Assembly: GCA_964441265.1 (NCBI GenBank)
Contig: CAYYKJ010000004.1
Span: forward strand, 75,627 to 139,626
DNA length: 64,000 bases
Reading direction: 5' to 3'
Source of the DNA: JAFGDH01 sp964441265
GTDB taxonomy: Archaea > Aenigmatarchaeota > Aenigmatarchaeia > QMZP01 > QMZT01
Position numbers and translations under genes: made by a program. Below, piece by piece: positions 24,334 through 33,733 of the stretch. The notes beneath the pieces were generated by a model. It saw only the letters and a list, made by a program, of their open reading frames with translations. It searched no databases and was not told the DNA's origin. Within the stretch, counting starts at the first letter, position 1, and every line of letters starts with the position of its first letter.

Positions 24334-25293
24334 CTAATATTTATCCTTGCGGACCTTCAGCTTGTTCCTTTTCTCGATTTCCTTGGCCACGGAAGCGCGG
24401 AATTTTTCCATGGTCTCCGGGCTCATCTTTATGGGGAGTATCCTCTCTATGCCGTCCTTCCCCAGCACCACCGGGACCCCTATGCAGACGTCCTTCGTGT
24501 CTCCATATCCCTCTTCATTTCCCGTGAGGTAGGCGGAGGCTGAGAACACCCTCCTCTGATCAAGTAGTATGGAGGTGACCATCTCGGCGATGGCCATTCC
24601 CGGGGCTATCCAGGCGCTGGTCCCGATCATCTTGGTGAGGTCCCCTCCGGCGGATACTGTCCTTGCGACGCATTCCTCCATCTCCTTCCTGGAAAGAAGG
24701 TTGTCTATCCCTATCCCCCTCACGGAGGAGGCCTCGGGAACCGGAACCATCTGGTCCCCGTGGGTCCCCAATATGGTGACGTCTATGTCTTTCCTGGAGA
24801 CATTGAGCTTTCTGGAAAGGAAGTCGCGGAAACGCGCTGTGTCCAGCTCTCCGGCCATGCCGATTACACGGTTATTTTCGAATCCGGTGACCTTGTGGAC
24901 CACGTAATTCATGGCATCGATGGGGTTTGTGACTATGATTATCTTGGAGTCCGGGGCGTGTTCCTTTATTTTCCCGCATATCTCACTGACTATCTTCTCA
25001 TTGGCTTCCAGCAGATCGTCCCTGCTCATGCCCGGCTTTCTCGGAAGTCCCGCGGTGATCACCACCAAGTCCGAGCCTTTTATGTCCCCGTAATCCGCCG
25101 TTCCCGTGATCACGGTGCTGACCCCGAGCATGGAGCCCGCGTGGCTGGTGTCGTGCGCCCTTCCCATGGCCTTGTCCCTGACCACTTCCAGATCTAGCAT
25201 CACCACGTCAGCTATGTCCTTCCTGGCCATCTCAAAGGCCGCGGAAGAACCGACGTTGCCCGCCCCGCCTATCACGGAAACCTTGTGCCTCAT
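24334..25293 (-). CDS. mdh: Malate dehydrogenase
   Basis: 319 aa of the LDH/MDH superfamily. The NAD site is VSVIGGAGNVGSSAA with the acidic VVMLDLE end. The active-site loop AGLPRKPGMSRDDL has Arg at the substrate-discriminating position, which indicates malate/oxaloacetate over lactate/pyruvate. The catalytic His is in ILGTHGDQMVPV and the Asp/Arg pair in GELDTARFRDFL. Cytoplasmic, probably tetrameric like other LDH-like MDHs. Monocistronic. Confidence 0.92.
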   Translation of the reverse strand: MRHKVSVIGGAGNVGSSAAFEMARKDIADVVMLDLEVVRDKAMGRAHDTSHAGSMLGVSTVITGTADYGDIKGSDLVVITAGLPRKPGMSRDDLLEANEKIVSEICGKIKEHAPDSKIIIVTNPIDAMNYVVHKVTGFENNRVIGMAGELDTARFRDFLSRKLNVSRKDIDVTILGTHGDQMVPVPEASSVRGIGIDNLLSRKEMEECVARTVSAGGDLTKMIGTSAWIAPGMAIAEMVTSILLDQRRVFSASAYLTGNEEGYGDTKDVCIGVPVVLGKDGIERILPIKMSPETMEKFRASVAKEIEKRNKLKVRKDKY

Positions 25294-25341
25294 GCCAATC
25301 GTATAGAATTAGGACAGGGGTTTTAAAAATCGAATTCCCTC

Positions 25342-25686
25342 TCAAGTGGAATTGGAAATCAAAATTTTGTGAGCCTTTCCCTTGATTCTTCTCTGCTCAT
25401 CCTCTGGAAGTTCGGTGATGGCCCTCAGCGCCGACAATTTTTTGTAATCAAGACTCAAAGTAGATTTTTCTGTATCATGTTCCGGGCTTATTCTGCGGCG
25501 CATCTGTTCACCGCTAAGATAACCGGGAGGGGCCTCCTGGTTGAATGTTCTTATTAACTTGTCATTAGAAATTCTGGCCCGAAAAGTATCGAGAAATCCA
25601 TAAGCGGGCTCTTCACCGGCATCATTGTATGGATCGTACGAAAAGATATCCTTCAGTTTCCTGCACGCAGACTTGAACAGACTCAT
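25342..25686 (-). CDS. Hypothetical protein, 114 aa
   Basis: Starts MSLFKSACRKLKDIFSYDPYND. Charged, soluble, helical C-terminus (LPEDEQRRIKGKAHKILI). No recognised family, A+T-rich DNA. No strong promoter seen beyond an A+T-rich upstream stretch. Confidence 0.5.
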   Translation of the reverse strand: MSLFKSACRKLKDIFSYDPYNDAGEEPAYGFLDTFRARISNDKLIRTFNQEAPPGYLSGEQMRRRISPEHDTEKSTLSLDYKKLSALRAITELPEDEQRRIKGKAHKILISNST

Positions 25687-25755
25687 GATAACTGAAGTAT
25701 AATTTGATCAGAATCTTTTTATTGGTTGTTCTGGAATGATTCCGGGAGGGAGGTT

Positions 25756-25908
25756 TCACTCGATCCTCTTCAGGACTCTTATGAACCATCTTCCGGCATC
25801 CAGCTTCCAGCCCGTCCTGCACTGGGGGCACTCGAATTCCCTCCCCTCCAGGGGGGCCTCGAAGCTCTTACCGCATTCCATACATCTGAAATCGAAAGGC
25901 TCATTCAT
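25756..25908 (-). CDS. Small zinc-ribbon protein, 50 aa
   Basis: MNEPFDFRCMECGKSFEAP... REFECPQCRTGWKL: two C-x2-C knuckles about 18 residues apart form a single zinc ribbon. A basic C-terminus follows (FIRVLKRIE). ATG 25908 is preceded by GGTGAAC, which supports it over an upstream in-frame ATG at 25953. Probably binds nucleic acid or protein; target unknown. Divergent from ileS. Confidence 0.65.
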   Translation of the reverse strand: MNEPFDFRCMECGKSFEAPLEGREFECPQCRTGWKLDAGRWFIRVLKRIE

Positions 25909-26027
25909 GATGAGTTCACCACAGAATAATTGTATTATGTTTTTATTAATCATGAGGTAATCCGGGCGGAAAGCGGCCCGGCATCAGATTTTTAAATTTA
26001 AATCCCATTTCATCTAAATTATGTAAT

Positions 26028-26044
26028 ACCGGGTCATTCCCGGT
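26028..26044 (+). promoter_or_regulatory. Perfect hairpin in the ileS leader
   Basis: ACCGGG-TCATT-CCCGGT forms a 6-bp GC-rich stem with a 5-base loop. With a TATA element at about 25990-26002 the transcript should start near 26027, which puts the hairpin at the very 5' end of a ~35-base leader. The ribosome binding site AAGGTG follows at 26050-26055. Confidence 0.45.
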
Positions 26045-26061
26045 GGAAGAAGGTGCTTTTG

Positions 26062-29037
26062 ATGATTCCGTACAAGCCGTTCGAGATGCAGAAGGAGATA
26101 ATGGAGTTCTGGAAGAAGAAAAGGATTCCCCAGCGTATAGTGGATTTCAGCGACAAGAAGAAGAAATTCTACCTGCTGGACGGGCCTCCCTACGTCAACG
26201 GGGTCCCCCACGTGGGGCACGTGAGGACGACCACCATGAAGGACATATGGTCCAAATTCAGGACCATGCAGGGCTTCCAGGCATGGTGGCAGCCGGGCTT
26301 CGACTGCGGGGGGCTTCCCATAGAAAACGCCGTGGAAAAGAAGCTGAAGATAAAGTCCAAGAAAGACATCGAGAACGTGGTGGGGCTTGACAGGTTCATC
26401 GATGAATGCAAGAAGATGGCCGAGGGGAACAAGGATATATGGCTCGACATTTACAGGCAACTGGGTGCATGGAGGGGGTGGGTAGACCCCTACATGACTT
26501 ACAAGAATTATTATCTGGAGTCCGGCTGGTGGACGGTGAAGAAGATGTTCGAGAAGGGGCTCTTCATAGAGGGACAAAGGCCTGGATACTGGTGCCCCCA
26601 CTGCGAAACCGTGCTCACCGGATACGAGGTCACGGACTCCTACGCGGACATAGAGGACGTTTCGGTCTTCATAAAGTTCCCGGTAAAGGGAAGAAAGAAC
26701 GAATACTTCCTGGTCTGGACCACCACTCCTTGGACGCTCCCGGCGAACGTGGCCATAGCGGTCCATCCCGAGGAGACATATGTGAAGGCGGAGGTCTCCG
26801 GGGAGACTTTCATACTGGCGGAGAAGAGGCTGGAGATACTCCAGGAGATGGAACTGGGCTACAGGGTGAAGGAGAAGGTTAAAGGAAAGGACCTGGAAGG
26901 AACCTCCTACAATCCGGTGCTCGACGTGCCCGTCCAGAAATACCTGGAAAAGGATCCCAAGGCGAGGAAGGTTCTCGTTTCAATACCGCTGATGAAGAAG
27001 AGGGTCGCCTCCAAGGCGGCGGTGAAGAGCGGAACCGGGGGCAAGGACGAATTCGGTCACATAGTCACCATGGACACGGGAACCGGCCTGGTCCACATCG
27101 CCCCCGGTCACGGTGACGTGGACAACAAGCTCGGGAAGCACTACGGAATACCCGAACTCTCCCCCGTGGACGAGGAGGGAAAGCTCACCGAAGAGGCGGG
27201 CGAGTTCTCGGGAATGTTCGTGAAGGACGCCGACAAGAAAATAATAGAGAAGCTGAAGGAGGAGAACCTTCTCCTGCGGTCGCAGAAGATAACCCATTCC
27301 TACCCCCTGTGCTGGAGGTGCAAGTCTCCCCTCATATTCCGGATGAGCAAGCAGTGGTTCCTCAAGGTGGACGAGCTGAAGGAGAATATGATAAACGAGA
27401 ACAAGGCCATAAAATGGATGCCCGGCTTCGCCAAGGAGAGGATGAACCACCTGCTGACGGACGCGCCTGACTGGGCGATAACCAGACAGAGATACTGGGG
27501 GATACCCACGCCGGTATGGATATGCGAGAAATGCGGCTCCAGGAAGGTCATCGGCTCTGTGAAGGAGCTGAAGGAGCACGCGGTGGAGAAGGTCAGGGAA
27601 GACATGGATCTCCACAAGAACACCATGGACAAGATACACCTCAGATGCGGATGCGGCGGAAAGATGGACAGGATACCGGACATAATGGACGTGTGGTTCG
27701 ATTCCGGCATATCCCCGTGGGCATCGGTCGGATACCCCAACGACAACAAGGAGCTGTTCGAGGACCTCTGGCCGGTTGACATGGTGTGCGAGGGGCAGGA
27801 CCACATCAGGGGATGGTTTTACGCTCTCCTGTTCATGAGCACGGCCACATTCGACATGTCCTCCTTCAAGGCATGCAGCATGACCGGCTGGGTGCTGGAT
27901 GAGAAGGGAGAGAAGATGAGCAAGTCCCTGGGAAACGTTGTTTACGGGGAGGACGCCCTGAAGGAACTGGACTCGGACACGCTCCGCCTGTACTACTGCT
28001 GGAACATCGCCCCATGGGAAACGCAGAATTTCAACCTGAGGATAGCCAGGGAGGTGAAAAGGGTGCTCAGCGTGCTCTGGAACTCCGCCATGTTCGCAAT
28101 GAACTATTCCGATCCAGGAATTCTGAAGAGCAAGGTCTCTTCCAAGGACATGCTCCCGGAGGACAGATGGATGGTATCGAAGATGAATTCCGTCATAGGG
28201 CAGACCACAAGGGATTTGAACAATTTCAGGGTCCACCACGCGGGAAGGGATATGGGGGACTTCATACTCAACGATTTTTCGAGATGGTACATAAAGATAA
28301 TAAGGGACAGGCTCTCTCCATGGTATGAAGGGGAGGACAAGAAGGCAGCCCAGTTCACCCTCCTTTACGTGCTGAACTCCACCATAAGGCTCATGGCTCC
28401 CATGACGCCGTTCATAACCGAGAAGATATACAGGACACTGTTCCCTGACGGGAACCCGGAATCCGTCCATATGGCAGAATGGCCCAAGCAGGACAAGGTC
28501 ATGATAAACAAAGACATGGAAAAGGAGATGGAGGACGTCAGGCTGCTGGTCGAGACGGTCAATTCCCTCAGGCAGGCCGGGAAAATCAAGATAAGATGGC
28601 CGGTCTCGAAGATACTCCTGAAGCCTTCCAGGAAGGGCCTGAAAAGGACGGTGGAGAAGTTCTCCGGTATAATAAAGAACCTCGGAAACGCGGAGGAGGT
28701 CCTCGTGGTCGACAGGCTGCCTGCCGGGGAGAAGAAGCCCTGCGATCTGGGGGACGTGTACATAGGTGAGGTCCTGGAGGACCAGGCGATGATAAGGGAG
28801 CTTTCCAGGAACATACAGAGGCAGAGAAAGAAGGAGAAGCTGAAGGTCACGGAAAGGATAGAGCTGGAGCTCTCCTCGGACCGCAAGACGGAAACCGTCC
28901 TCAGGAAATTCTCGGAAGACATAAAGAAGGGAGTGGGAGCCGGGAAGCTGGAGATAGGTAGAACCCAGGGGGAACCGAAAGCGGAAACCGAGTTCGGGGA
29001 CAGGAAGATATCCATAGATTTCCGCAAGATGAAATGA
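26062..29037 (+). CDS. ileS: Isoleucyl-tRNA synthetase
   Basis: 991 aa class I synthetase that charges tRNA-Ile. The HIGH-type site is DGPPYVNGVPHVGHV (about residues 40-55) and the KMSKS site is EKMSKSLGN (about 617). Between them the CP1 editing domain shows VWTTTPWTLPANVAIAV and the GHG-type motif IAPGHGDVD. A zinc-binding Cys cluster (ICEKCGSRK... LRCGCGGKMDR) interrupts the catalytic fold. ATG 26062 is chosen for the AGGTG site six bases upstream. It is followed by a small membrane protein gene. Confidence 0.96.
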   Translation: MIPYKPFEMQKEIMEFWKKKRIPQRIVDFSDKKKKFYLLDGPPYVNGVPHVGHVRTTTMKDIWSKFRTMQGFQAWWQPGFDCGGLPIENAVEKKLKIKSKKDIENVVGLDRFIDECKKMAEGNKDIWLDIYRQLGAWRGWVDPYMTYKNYYLESGWWTVKKMFEKGLFIEGQRPGYWCPHCETVLTGYEVTDSYADIEDVSVFIKFPVKGRKNEYFLVWTTTPWTLPANVAIAVHPEETYVKAEVSGETFILAEKRLEILQEMELGYRVKEKVKGKDLEGTSYNPVLDVPVQKYLEKDPKARKVLVSIPLMKKRVASKAAVKSGTGGKDEFGHIVTMDTGTGLVHIAPGHGDVDNKLGKHYGIPELSPVDEEGKLTEEAGEFSGMFVKDADKKIIEKLKEENLLLRSQKITHSYPLCWRCKSPLIFRMSKQWFLKVDELKENMINENKAIKWMPGFAKERMNHLLTDAPDWAITRQRYWGIPTPVWICEKCGSRKVIGSVKELKEHAVEKVREDMDLHKNTMDKIHLRCGCGGKMDRIPDIMDVWFDSGISPWASVGYPNDNKELFEDLWPVDMVCEGQDHIRGWFYALLFMSTATFDMSSFKACSMTGWVLDEKGEKMSKSLGNVVYGEDALKELDSDTLRLYYCWNIAPWETQNFNLRIAREVKRVLSVLWNSAMFAMNYSDPGILKSKVSSKDMLPEDRWMVSKMNSVIGQTTRDLNNFRVHHAGRDMGDFILNDFSRWYIKIIRDRLSPWYEGEDKKAAQFTLLYVLNSTIRLMAPMTPFITEKIYRTLFPDGNPESVHMAEWPKQDKVMINKDMEKEMEDVRLLVETVNSLRQAGKIKIRWPVSKILLKPSRKGLKRTVEKFSGIIKNLGNAEEVLVVDRLPAGEKKPCDLGDVYIGEVLEDQAMIRELSRNIQRQRKKEKLKVTERIELELSSDRKTETVLRKFSEDIKKGVGAGKLEIGRTQGEPKAETEFGDRKISIDFRKMK

Positions 29038-29065
29038 TTTATTATTCCCCTCACATATTATTATC

Positions 29066-29317
29066 ATGGTAACCAAGATGGGAGTCGCGCTGATAGTCTC
29101 CCTGGTGGCGGTGATAATAACCGGGGCGGGTCTTTTCAGAGCCGATATTCTGGGCCTTCTGGGGGCGATATTCATCGTGGTCGGGTTCGTGGAGACGTTC
29201 CTCCTGATGGGAACCGGAAGCGAACAGGAATGGTTCGGCATGAAGCTGATCATACTGGGCATAATACTTTTCATAATACTGAGCCTCGTTTTTCCCGTGT
29301 TTCCATGGCTCCAATGA
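29066..29317 (+). CDS. Small membrane protein, 83 aa
   Basis: Three hydrophobic segments: GVALIVSLVAVIITGAGLF, ILGLLGAIFIVVGFVETFLL and LIILGIILFIILSLVFPVF. Short loops, few charges. It starts 28 bases after ileS and probably shares its transcript. No family recognised; similar tiny multi-span proteins are common in archaea. Confidence 0.6.
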   Translation: MVTKMGVALIVSLVAVIITGAGLFRADILGLLGAIFIVVGFVETFLLMGTGSEQEWFGMKLIILGIILFIILSLVFPVFPWLQ

Positions 29318-29387
29318 CGAAAACACGCCGATTCTACAAAAAAATTATAAAAGTATTTAAAACCATCCTTCAAATATAGTATTTTCC

Positions 29388-30449
29388 ATGCTGTTCGAAA
29401 AACTAGATCTGGAGAGGATAAGGGAATATCTATCCCTGGAGGGCAGGAAAATCCTGGTCTACCACAGGGATGCCGACGGCGTGAGTTCTGCCTCAATGGT
29501 CCTGAAATTCTTCCCGGACTTCGAACCCATGCCCAGGGAGGGCCCCATCCTGGACAGGAAGTTCATGAAGGAGATCGAAGAGAAGGGTCCGGACGTGCTG
29601 GTCTTCCTGGACATACCCATAGACCAGGAATGGGAGAAAATCAGATCGCTGAAGGAATCCTCGGAAGGGATGAGGATAATGATAATCGACCATCACATAA
29701 TAGAGAGGGACATGAATCCCGACGGGGTCCTGCACATAAATCCCAGGTTCGAGGTTCCCGGCATATACTGCCCCGCCAGCTACTGCATATACAGGATATT
29801 CAGGAGCATGGGCCTGGACGTGGAGCCGTTCGTGTGGATCGCGGTGATAGGCATAATAGGGGATTACGGCTTCGAGGACTGCGGCGACGTGCTGGAGGAA
29901 TGCGCGGAAAGGTACCCGCAGTTCATGGAAGGTGAGGACTTCCGGAAGAACAAACTCGCAACGGCCGCCGAGATGATATCCGCCGCCATAACCCTGAAGG
30001 GCCCGAAGGGAGCAGGGAAGGGACTGGAGGCGCTTGCCAGGAGCGAAGAGTTCTCGGACTTCTACGACTCCAGGGTCTTCCGGGGGTACAGGGAAACGGT
30101 GAACCGGGAAATAGAGAGGATCACCGAGGACTTCGAGGAGAACAAGGATATTCTGGAAGAAGATAAGGTCATATTCTACGAGATAAAGAGCAAGCTGAAC
30201 ATAACCTCCATAATGGCCACGGTGTTCACGGAGAGGTACGAGGATTACGTTGTGATCACCAGGAAGAACTCCGCCCAGGGATGGAAGGTCTCCCTCCGCT
30301 GCCAGAAGGGATGGACCAACGTGGGAGACCTCGCCAAGTCCTGCTCGAAAGGGATTGGATCGGGGGGCGGCCATCCCAAGTCCGCCGGTGCCCTGGTCAG
30401 GGACTGGGACGAATTCAGGAAGAGGGTGCTGGAATTCGTAAGAAAATGA
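29388..30449 (+). CDS. DHH-family phosphoesterase (RecJ-like)
   Basis: 353 aa. The DHH domain has VYHRDADGVSSASM, FLDIPIDQEW and IIDHHIIERD, which together form the metal-binding site. The DHHA1 domain has the C-terminal GIGSGGGHPKSAGALV. The family includes RecJ-type nucleases, the archaeal GINS-associated nuclease and nanoRNases/cyclic-dinucleotide phosphodiesterases. Length and domain order fit an archaeal RecJ/GAN-like protein better than a nanoRNase, but activity is not proven by sequence. TATA-like TATTTAAA at about 29351 precedes the ATG. Confidence 0.85.
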   Translation: MLFEKLDLERIREYLSLEGRKILVYHRDADGVSSASMVLKFFPDFEPMPREGPILDRKFMKEIEEKGPDVLVFLDIPIDQEWEKIRSLKESSEGMRIMIIDHHIIERDMNPDGVLHINPRFEVPGIYCPASYCIYRIFRSMGLDVEPFVWIAVIGIIGDYGFEDCGDVLEECAERYPQFMEGEDFRKNKLATAAEMISAAITLKGPKGAGKGLEALARSEEFSDFYDSRVFRGYRETVNREIERITEDFEENKDILEEDKVIFYEIKSKLNITSIMATVFTERYEDYVVITRKNSAQGWKVSLRCQKGWTNVGDLAKSCSKGIGSGGGHPKSAGALVRDWDEFRKRVLEFVRK

Positions 30450-30458
30450 CTGCTTATC

Positions 30459-32789
30459 CTAATTTCCTGGCCATAAATTGGGCACTCCTTTGACCCTCTG
30501 GTAAACCGCATAACCTGACTGCCCGACGGCTCCGACCGCCAGACCGACCTTCACACCCCTCGTGCAACCGGCAACAAAGCCTACGGGACCCCCCGGTATG
30601 CCAGCTAATCCGCCTGCCAGACACCCTATGCCCCCGCTCACCCAGATAAAGTTCTCAGCAACCCGGGTTCCAAGCGTTTCGTCTGCAAAACAGAAATTCC
30701 GTTCATATTCAGGGTCGTCCTTGTCCTTCTTGACATCCACGATCTGACCGGTAACCACGCAATCCCTGACGTTGATTATGTCCATCTTCCCGTCGTTATC
30801 CGGGAAGTCCGTGTCGTACAATGAAACCTTCGGCTGTTTCTCTCCCCACTTGGACGCTATTCCCACGCTTTTCCACAAATTCGTGAAAAACCCATCATCT
30901 TCACCGGTTTCCATCGTGACGACGTCCGCAATGCTGTCTTCATCCCCATTGCTGAACACGATTCCGGTTTTGCCGGATTTATAATACATCAAAACGCTCG
31001 AATAATTCGCCCATATGGTTACTTTTTCACCTGTGCTTTCATTTTCGGCCTCCATTTTTTCGGTGTCATAATCCAGTCTGAATATCTTCAGGTCATCAAA
31101 ATACTCCTTCAAATCTTCACAGTATCCGCAATCCTCCGGTAAATCCCCGTTCACTTCAACTTCTATCTTGCATTTCGAGGGGATCCTCCGCTGCATCTCG
31201 CAATCATCGCTCGAAACCTCCATTTCAAATCCATCCTCAGAGTAACTGCCGTCTTCAAAGTCAAATTTCCTCTCATTCCCGCCGCTGTCCGTGTATACCA
31301 TCCTGTCGAGCGTGGCTATCGTGATATTGTATTTGTATTTGCTCGTGGGTATGTTAATATGCACACCCGGAATCGATGTCTTCAAATACCCAGTCCTTTC
31401 CTCCTTCCTCCGGGAAAAATAATACTCGATGCCCTTCATGGGATCCCTCACCATGAATTCATCATCTGTCCACCGGAAGATCACGAAATCCTCCCTCGTG
31501 TCCATCTCCTTTATGAGTCTGGCATGCTTCTTTTCCTCCTCGCTTTTGAAATTTTCAACTATATCGTTGCTGCAGAATCCTATCTCATGCGCCTTTGTGT
31601 CTCTTATTTTGAGGTCCCCTTCCCCCACATCATCGCATCTGGAATACCCGAAATCATCTGAATACCGGTAGGTTCCGCATTTTATCATGGAATTTTTTAC
31701 GGTCAAATCTGCCTTGCAGGGTGATACAAGATAGAATTTTTTCGCTTCCTCGCTGAGAAAGACATGACCCGCGCCTTCGACTTCGAGTGGCTCCGGATCC
31801 TCGAAGGGGCTTTTGATTAGCAGCGACTTATCTTGATGCACATACTTACCCTCCAAGCTATCGAGAACCGCGCCGACGACTGCAACGCCTTCTGCCTTTA
31901 TCCCCATGCTCAAGAGCTTTTGCTTGTTGGCCGGATCCATGTTCTTGTATACTTCGCTCCCCCATGACTTCAATTGGGTAAGTTTTGATTTGGGGAAGAG
32001 TTCCAGTTGCTTACCTGCGGTCCTCAATCCTCCCAGCTTTCTGGAAACGGCTTTCGAAATTGACTCGGAGCCGATTTTTATCACTGACTTCCCCAGCTTA
32101 AGCGCCCTCCCGGCGGTCCACCCGATGAGAGTGATATCAAACACGTTGTCCGTCCACAGCCAAAACCCGGACCACGCATCCTCCTCTTCCCTGGGGAACT
32201 GCTCCCAGTAAACCAGAAATTTTGGATCACCATGACCCTTTATCCACTTCTCCACGGCCGCGATATCCTGGGGCAGCTGGAAATCCCGGACCGTGCATAT
32301 CTTTTCTCCCGTGCTCTTGCTAGTATCGCATATGAGTTCGGGCAGATCCTTGTAATAATCAGAAACCTGCTGATCATCTTCACCGGTCAGATCCGGATCG
32401 TCCACCTGTCTTGCGACGATGCCTGCTCCGCCGCCGCCAGAAGTGATTCCTCCCTCCCCGAAGGGTACTCCCCCGCCCCCTTCTCCTTCGGGATCGGAAT
32501 ATGGTGTCGAGGTGCTTTTATAGCAGCTGTCATCCGAGCCCGACACCACGCTTATCGCGCAGGCGAGCTGTTCCCAAGACATCTTCGCGAGATCATAATC
32601 GCTTTCTGACGGCTGCGCCCCGCAGAGGAACGGGACGTACTTGCATATCTGGTCCCTGGCGGTGGCCAGGGGTCCCTGCGCGAACTGGTTGCCCATGCCC
32701 AGGAACACCGTCCCGCCTACGAGGGCGACTATGATCACCATGAGAACGTTCGTCGAGGTCATGAAGGAAGCTTTCTTGCGGGAGCCCAT
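30459..32789 (-). CDS. Large membrane-anchored protein of unknown family, 776 aa
   Basis: An N-terminal basic stretch and one hydrophobic helix (VLMVIIVALVGGTVFLGM) anchor the protein, followed by a Gly-rich linker near residues 100-125. The central 500 residues are rich in Asp, Glu and Cys pairs, which suits an extracytoplasmic domain with disulfides. The C-terminus is a Gly-rich hydrophobic stretch (GIGCLAGGLAGIPGGPVGF) that could form a membrane hairpin. No catalytic motif recognised. It precedes, on the same strand, no other gene, and follows the transglutaminase-like anchored protein by 68 bases, so the two may be co-expressed surface proteins. Confidence 0.65.
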   Translation of the reverse strand: MGSRKKASFMTSTNVLMVIIVALVGGTVFLGMGNQFAQGPLATARDQICKYVPFLCGAQPSESDYDLAKMSWEQLACAISVVSGSDDSCYKSTSTPYSDPEGEGGGGVPFGEGGITSGGGGAGIVARQVDDPDLTGEDDQQVSDYYKDLPELICDTSKSTGEKICTVRDFQLPQDIAAVEKWIKGHGDPKFLVYWEQFPREEEDAWSGFWLWTDNVFDITLIGWTAGRALKLGKSVIKIGSESISKAVSRKLGGLRTAGKQLELFPKSKLTQLKSWGSEVYKNMDPANKQKLLSMGIKAEGVAVVGAVLDSLEGKYVHQDKSLLIKSPFEDPEPLEVEGAGHVFLSEEAKKFYLVSPCKADLTVKNSMIKCGTYRYSDDFGYSRCDDVGEGDLKIRDTKAHEIGFCSNDIVENFKSEEEKKHARLIKEMDTREDFVIFRWTDDEFMVRDPMKGIEYYFSRRKEERTGYLKTSIPGVHINIPTSKYKYNITIATLDRMVYTDSGGNERKFDFEDGSYSEDGFEMEVSSDDCEMQRRIPSKCKIEVEVNGDLPEDCGYCEDLKEYFDDLKIFRLDYDTEKMEAENESTGEKVTIWANYSSVLMYYKSGKTGIVFSNGDEDSIADVVTMETGEDDGFFTNLWKSVGIASKWGEKQPKVSLYDTDFPDNDGKMDIINVRDCVVTGQIVDVKKDKDDPEYERNFCFADETLGTRVAENFIWVSGGIGCLAGGLAGIPGGPVGFVAGCTRGVKVGLAVGAVGQSGYAVYQRVKGVPNLWPGN

Positions 32790-32857
32790 GATATATAATT
32801 CTGTCTCATTGGTAAATAAGCTTTCGCTGAAAAAGGCAGGGAAATCCGGCGGATAGC

Positions 32858-33685
32858 CTATTGCCCCACGTTTATGAACCTGGTCTGGTTGAAGACCGAG
32901 AAGGGGTCCTGCTTGCCCGGATAGCCCTGGGCGGAGCTCTCAACCACCACGTAGAAGGGCTTGACGCTCTCCCCCATGTACAGGTTGTGCTCCGAGTATT
33001 CGCATTCGGAGGGAGTCTCCCGGAAGATGATGAAATTGAACGGCTTGATTCCGAAGTAGGGGGTGTGCTTCTCCACCAGCGGCTTGAAATCCCGCAGGAA
33101 GGCGTCCAGGTCCTGATCAACCTTCACAAGCAGGAAGACGTGGCCGACCGTTTCGTTAAAGGCCTCCACTATGCTCGCATCCAGCCCGATCGCCTCATAC
33201 ATGGAGGCAAGGAGCAGGGAAAGGTCGTCGCAGTCCCCTCCCCGAACATCCCAGGTCTCCCGGGGACCCGCTATGTACTCGTCCTGCCTGGGATCGGATA
33301 TGTAGTGGACCCTGTCACCAACCGCTTTGTAGACGGCGAACAGCCTGGTGGCTATGGAATTGGGGCTGCCGTATTTTATCGCGGATGAAACGGCGAGGTT
33401 GCGCATGGAGGACGTGTTGAATTTTACCGAATACTTCTCCGAATCCTCATGAGTGAAATCGGTGAGGCAACGGTAGCTCTTCTCGAAACTCACGCTCTCC
33501 TTGCAGTAGCACATCCCATCGGTCATGAAGTAGATATTGCCCTCTCCGGCGCATCTCCTCTCGCACTTCTCTTCGTCTGTGAGTATTGAATCGCGGAAAC
33601 CCTGCTCTATCAGCATCAGCTCGTATCCGAGAAGGCCGAACATGAATATTATGACGAGAATCAGCGCGACGTTTTTCTTTTCCAT
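32858..33685 (-). CDS. Membrane-anchored transglutaminase-like protein
   Basis: 275 aa. One N-terminal membrane segment (VALILVIIFMFGLLGYELML) then a Cys-rich stretch and a transglutaminase-like core: the nucleophile Cys in RGGDCDDLSLLLASMYEAIG and the His in VGHVFLLVKV. The domain should face outside and act as a Cys protease or amidase-like enzyme, or as an inactive binding domain. ATG 33685 is used because the palindromic TATA box at 33703-33712 is 22 bases upstream; a start at 33718 would lie before the box. Confidence 0.75.
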   Translation of the reverse strand: MEKKNVALILVIIFMFGLLGYELMLIEQGFRDSILTDEEKCERRCAGEGNIYFMTDGMCYCKESVSFEKSYRCLTDFTHEDSEKYSVKFNTSSMRNLAVSSAIKYGSPNSIATRLFAVYKAVGDRVHYISDPRQDEYIAGPRETWDVRGGDCDDLSLLLASMYEAIGLDASIVEAFNETVGHVFLLVKVDQDLDAFLRDFKPLVEKHTPYFGIKPFNFIIFRETPSECEYSEHNLYMGESVKPFYVVVESSAQGYPGKQDPFSVFNQTRFINVGQ

Positions 33686-33702
33686 ATTATATTTTTGGAA
33701 TG

Positions 33703-33712
33703 TTTTATAAAA
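33703..33712. promoter_or_regulatory. Palindromic TATA box shared by two divergent genes
   Basis: TTTTATAAAA is its own reverse complement. Its centre is 22 bases from the ATG at 33685 (reverse strand) and 26 bases from the ATG at 33734 (forward strand), so one box is placed to serve both leaderless genes. Confidence 0.55.
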
Positions 33713-33733
33713 AGTCAAACAATAATATCTGGT

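Noticed and set aside
26980..29496. 838-codon open frame on the reverse strand opposite ileS
   Set aside because: It lies antisense to a well-supported IleRS gene, has no recognisable domain, and long antisense frames are expected opposite G+C-rich genes that favour AGG and ATA codons.
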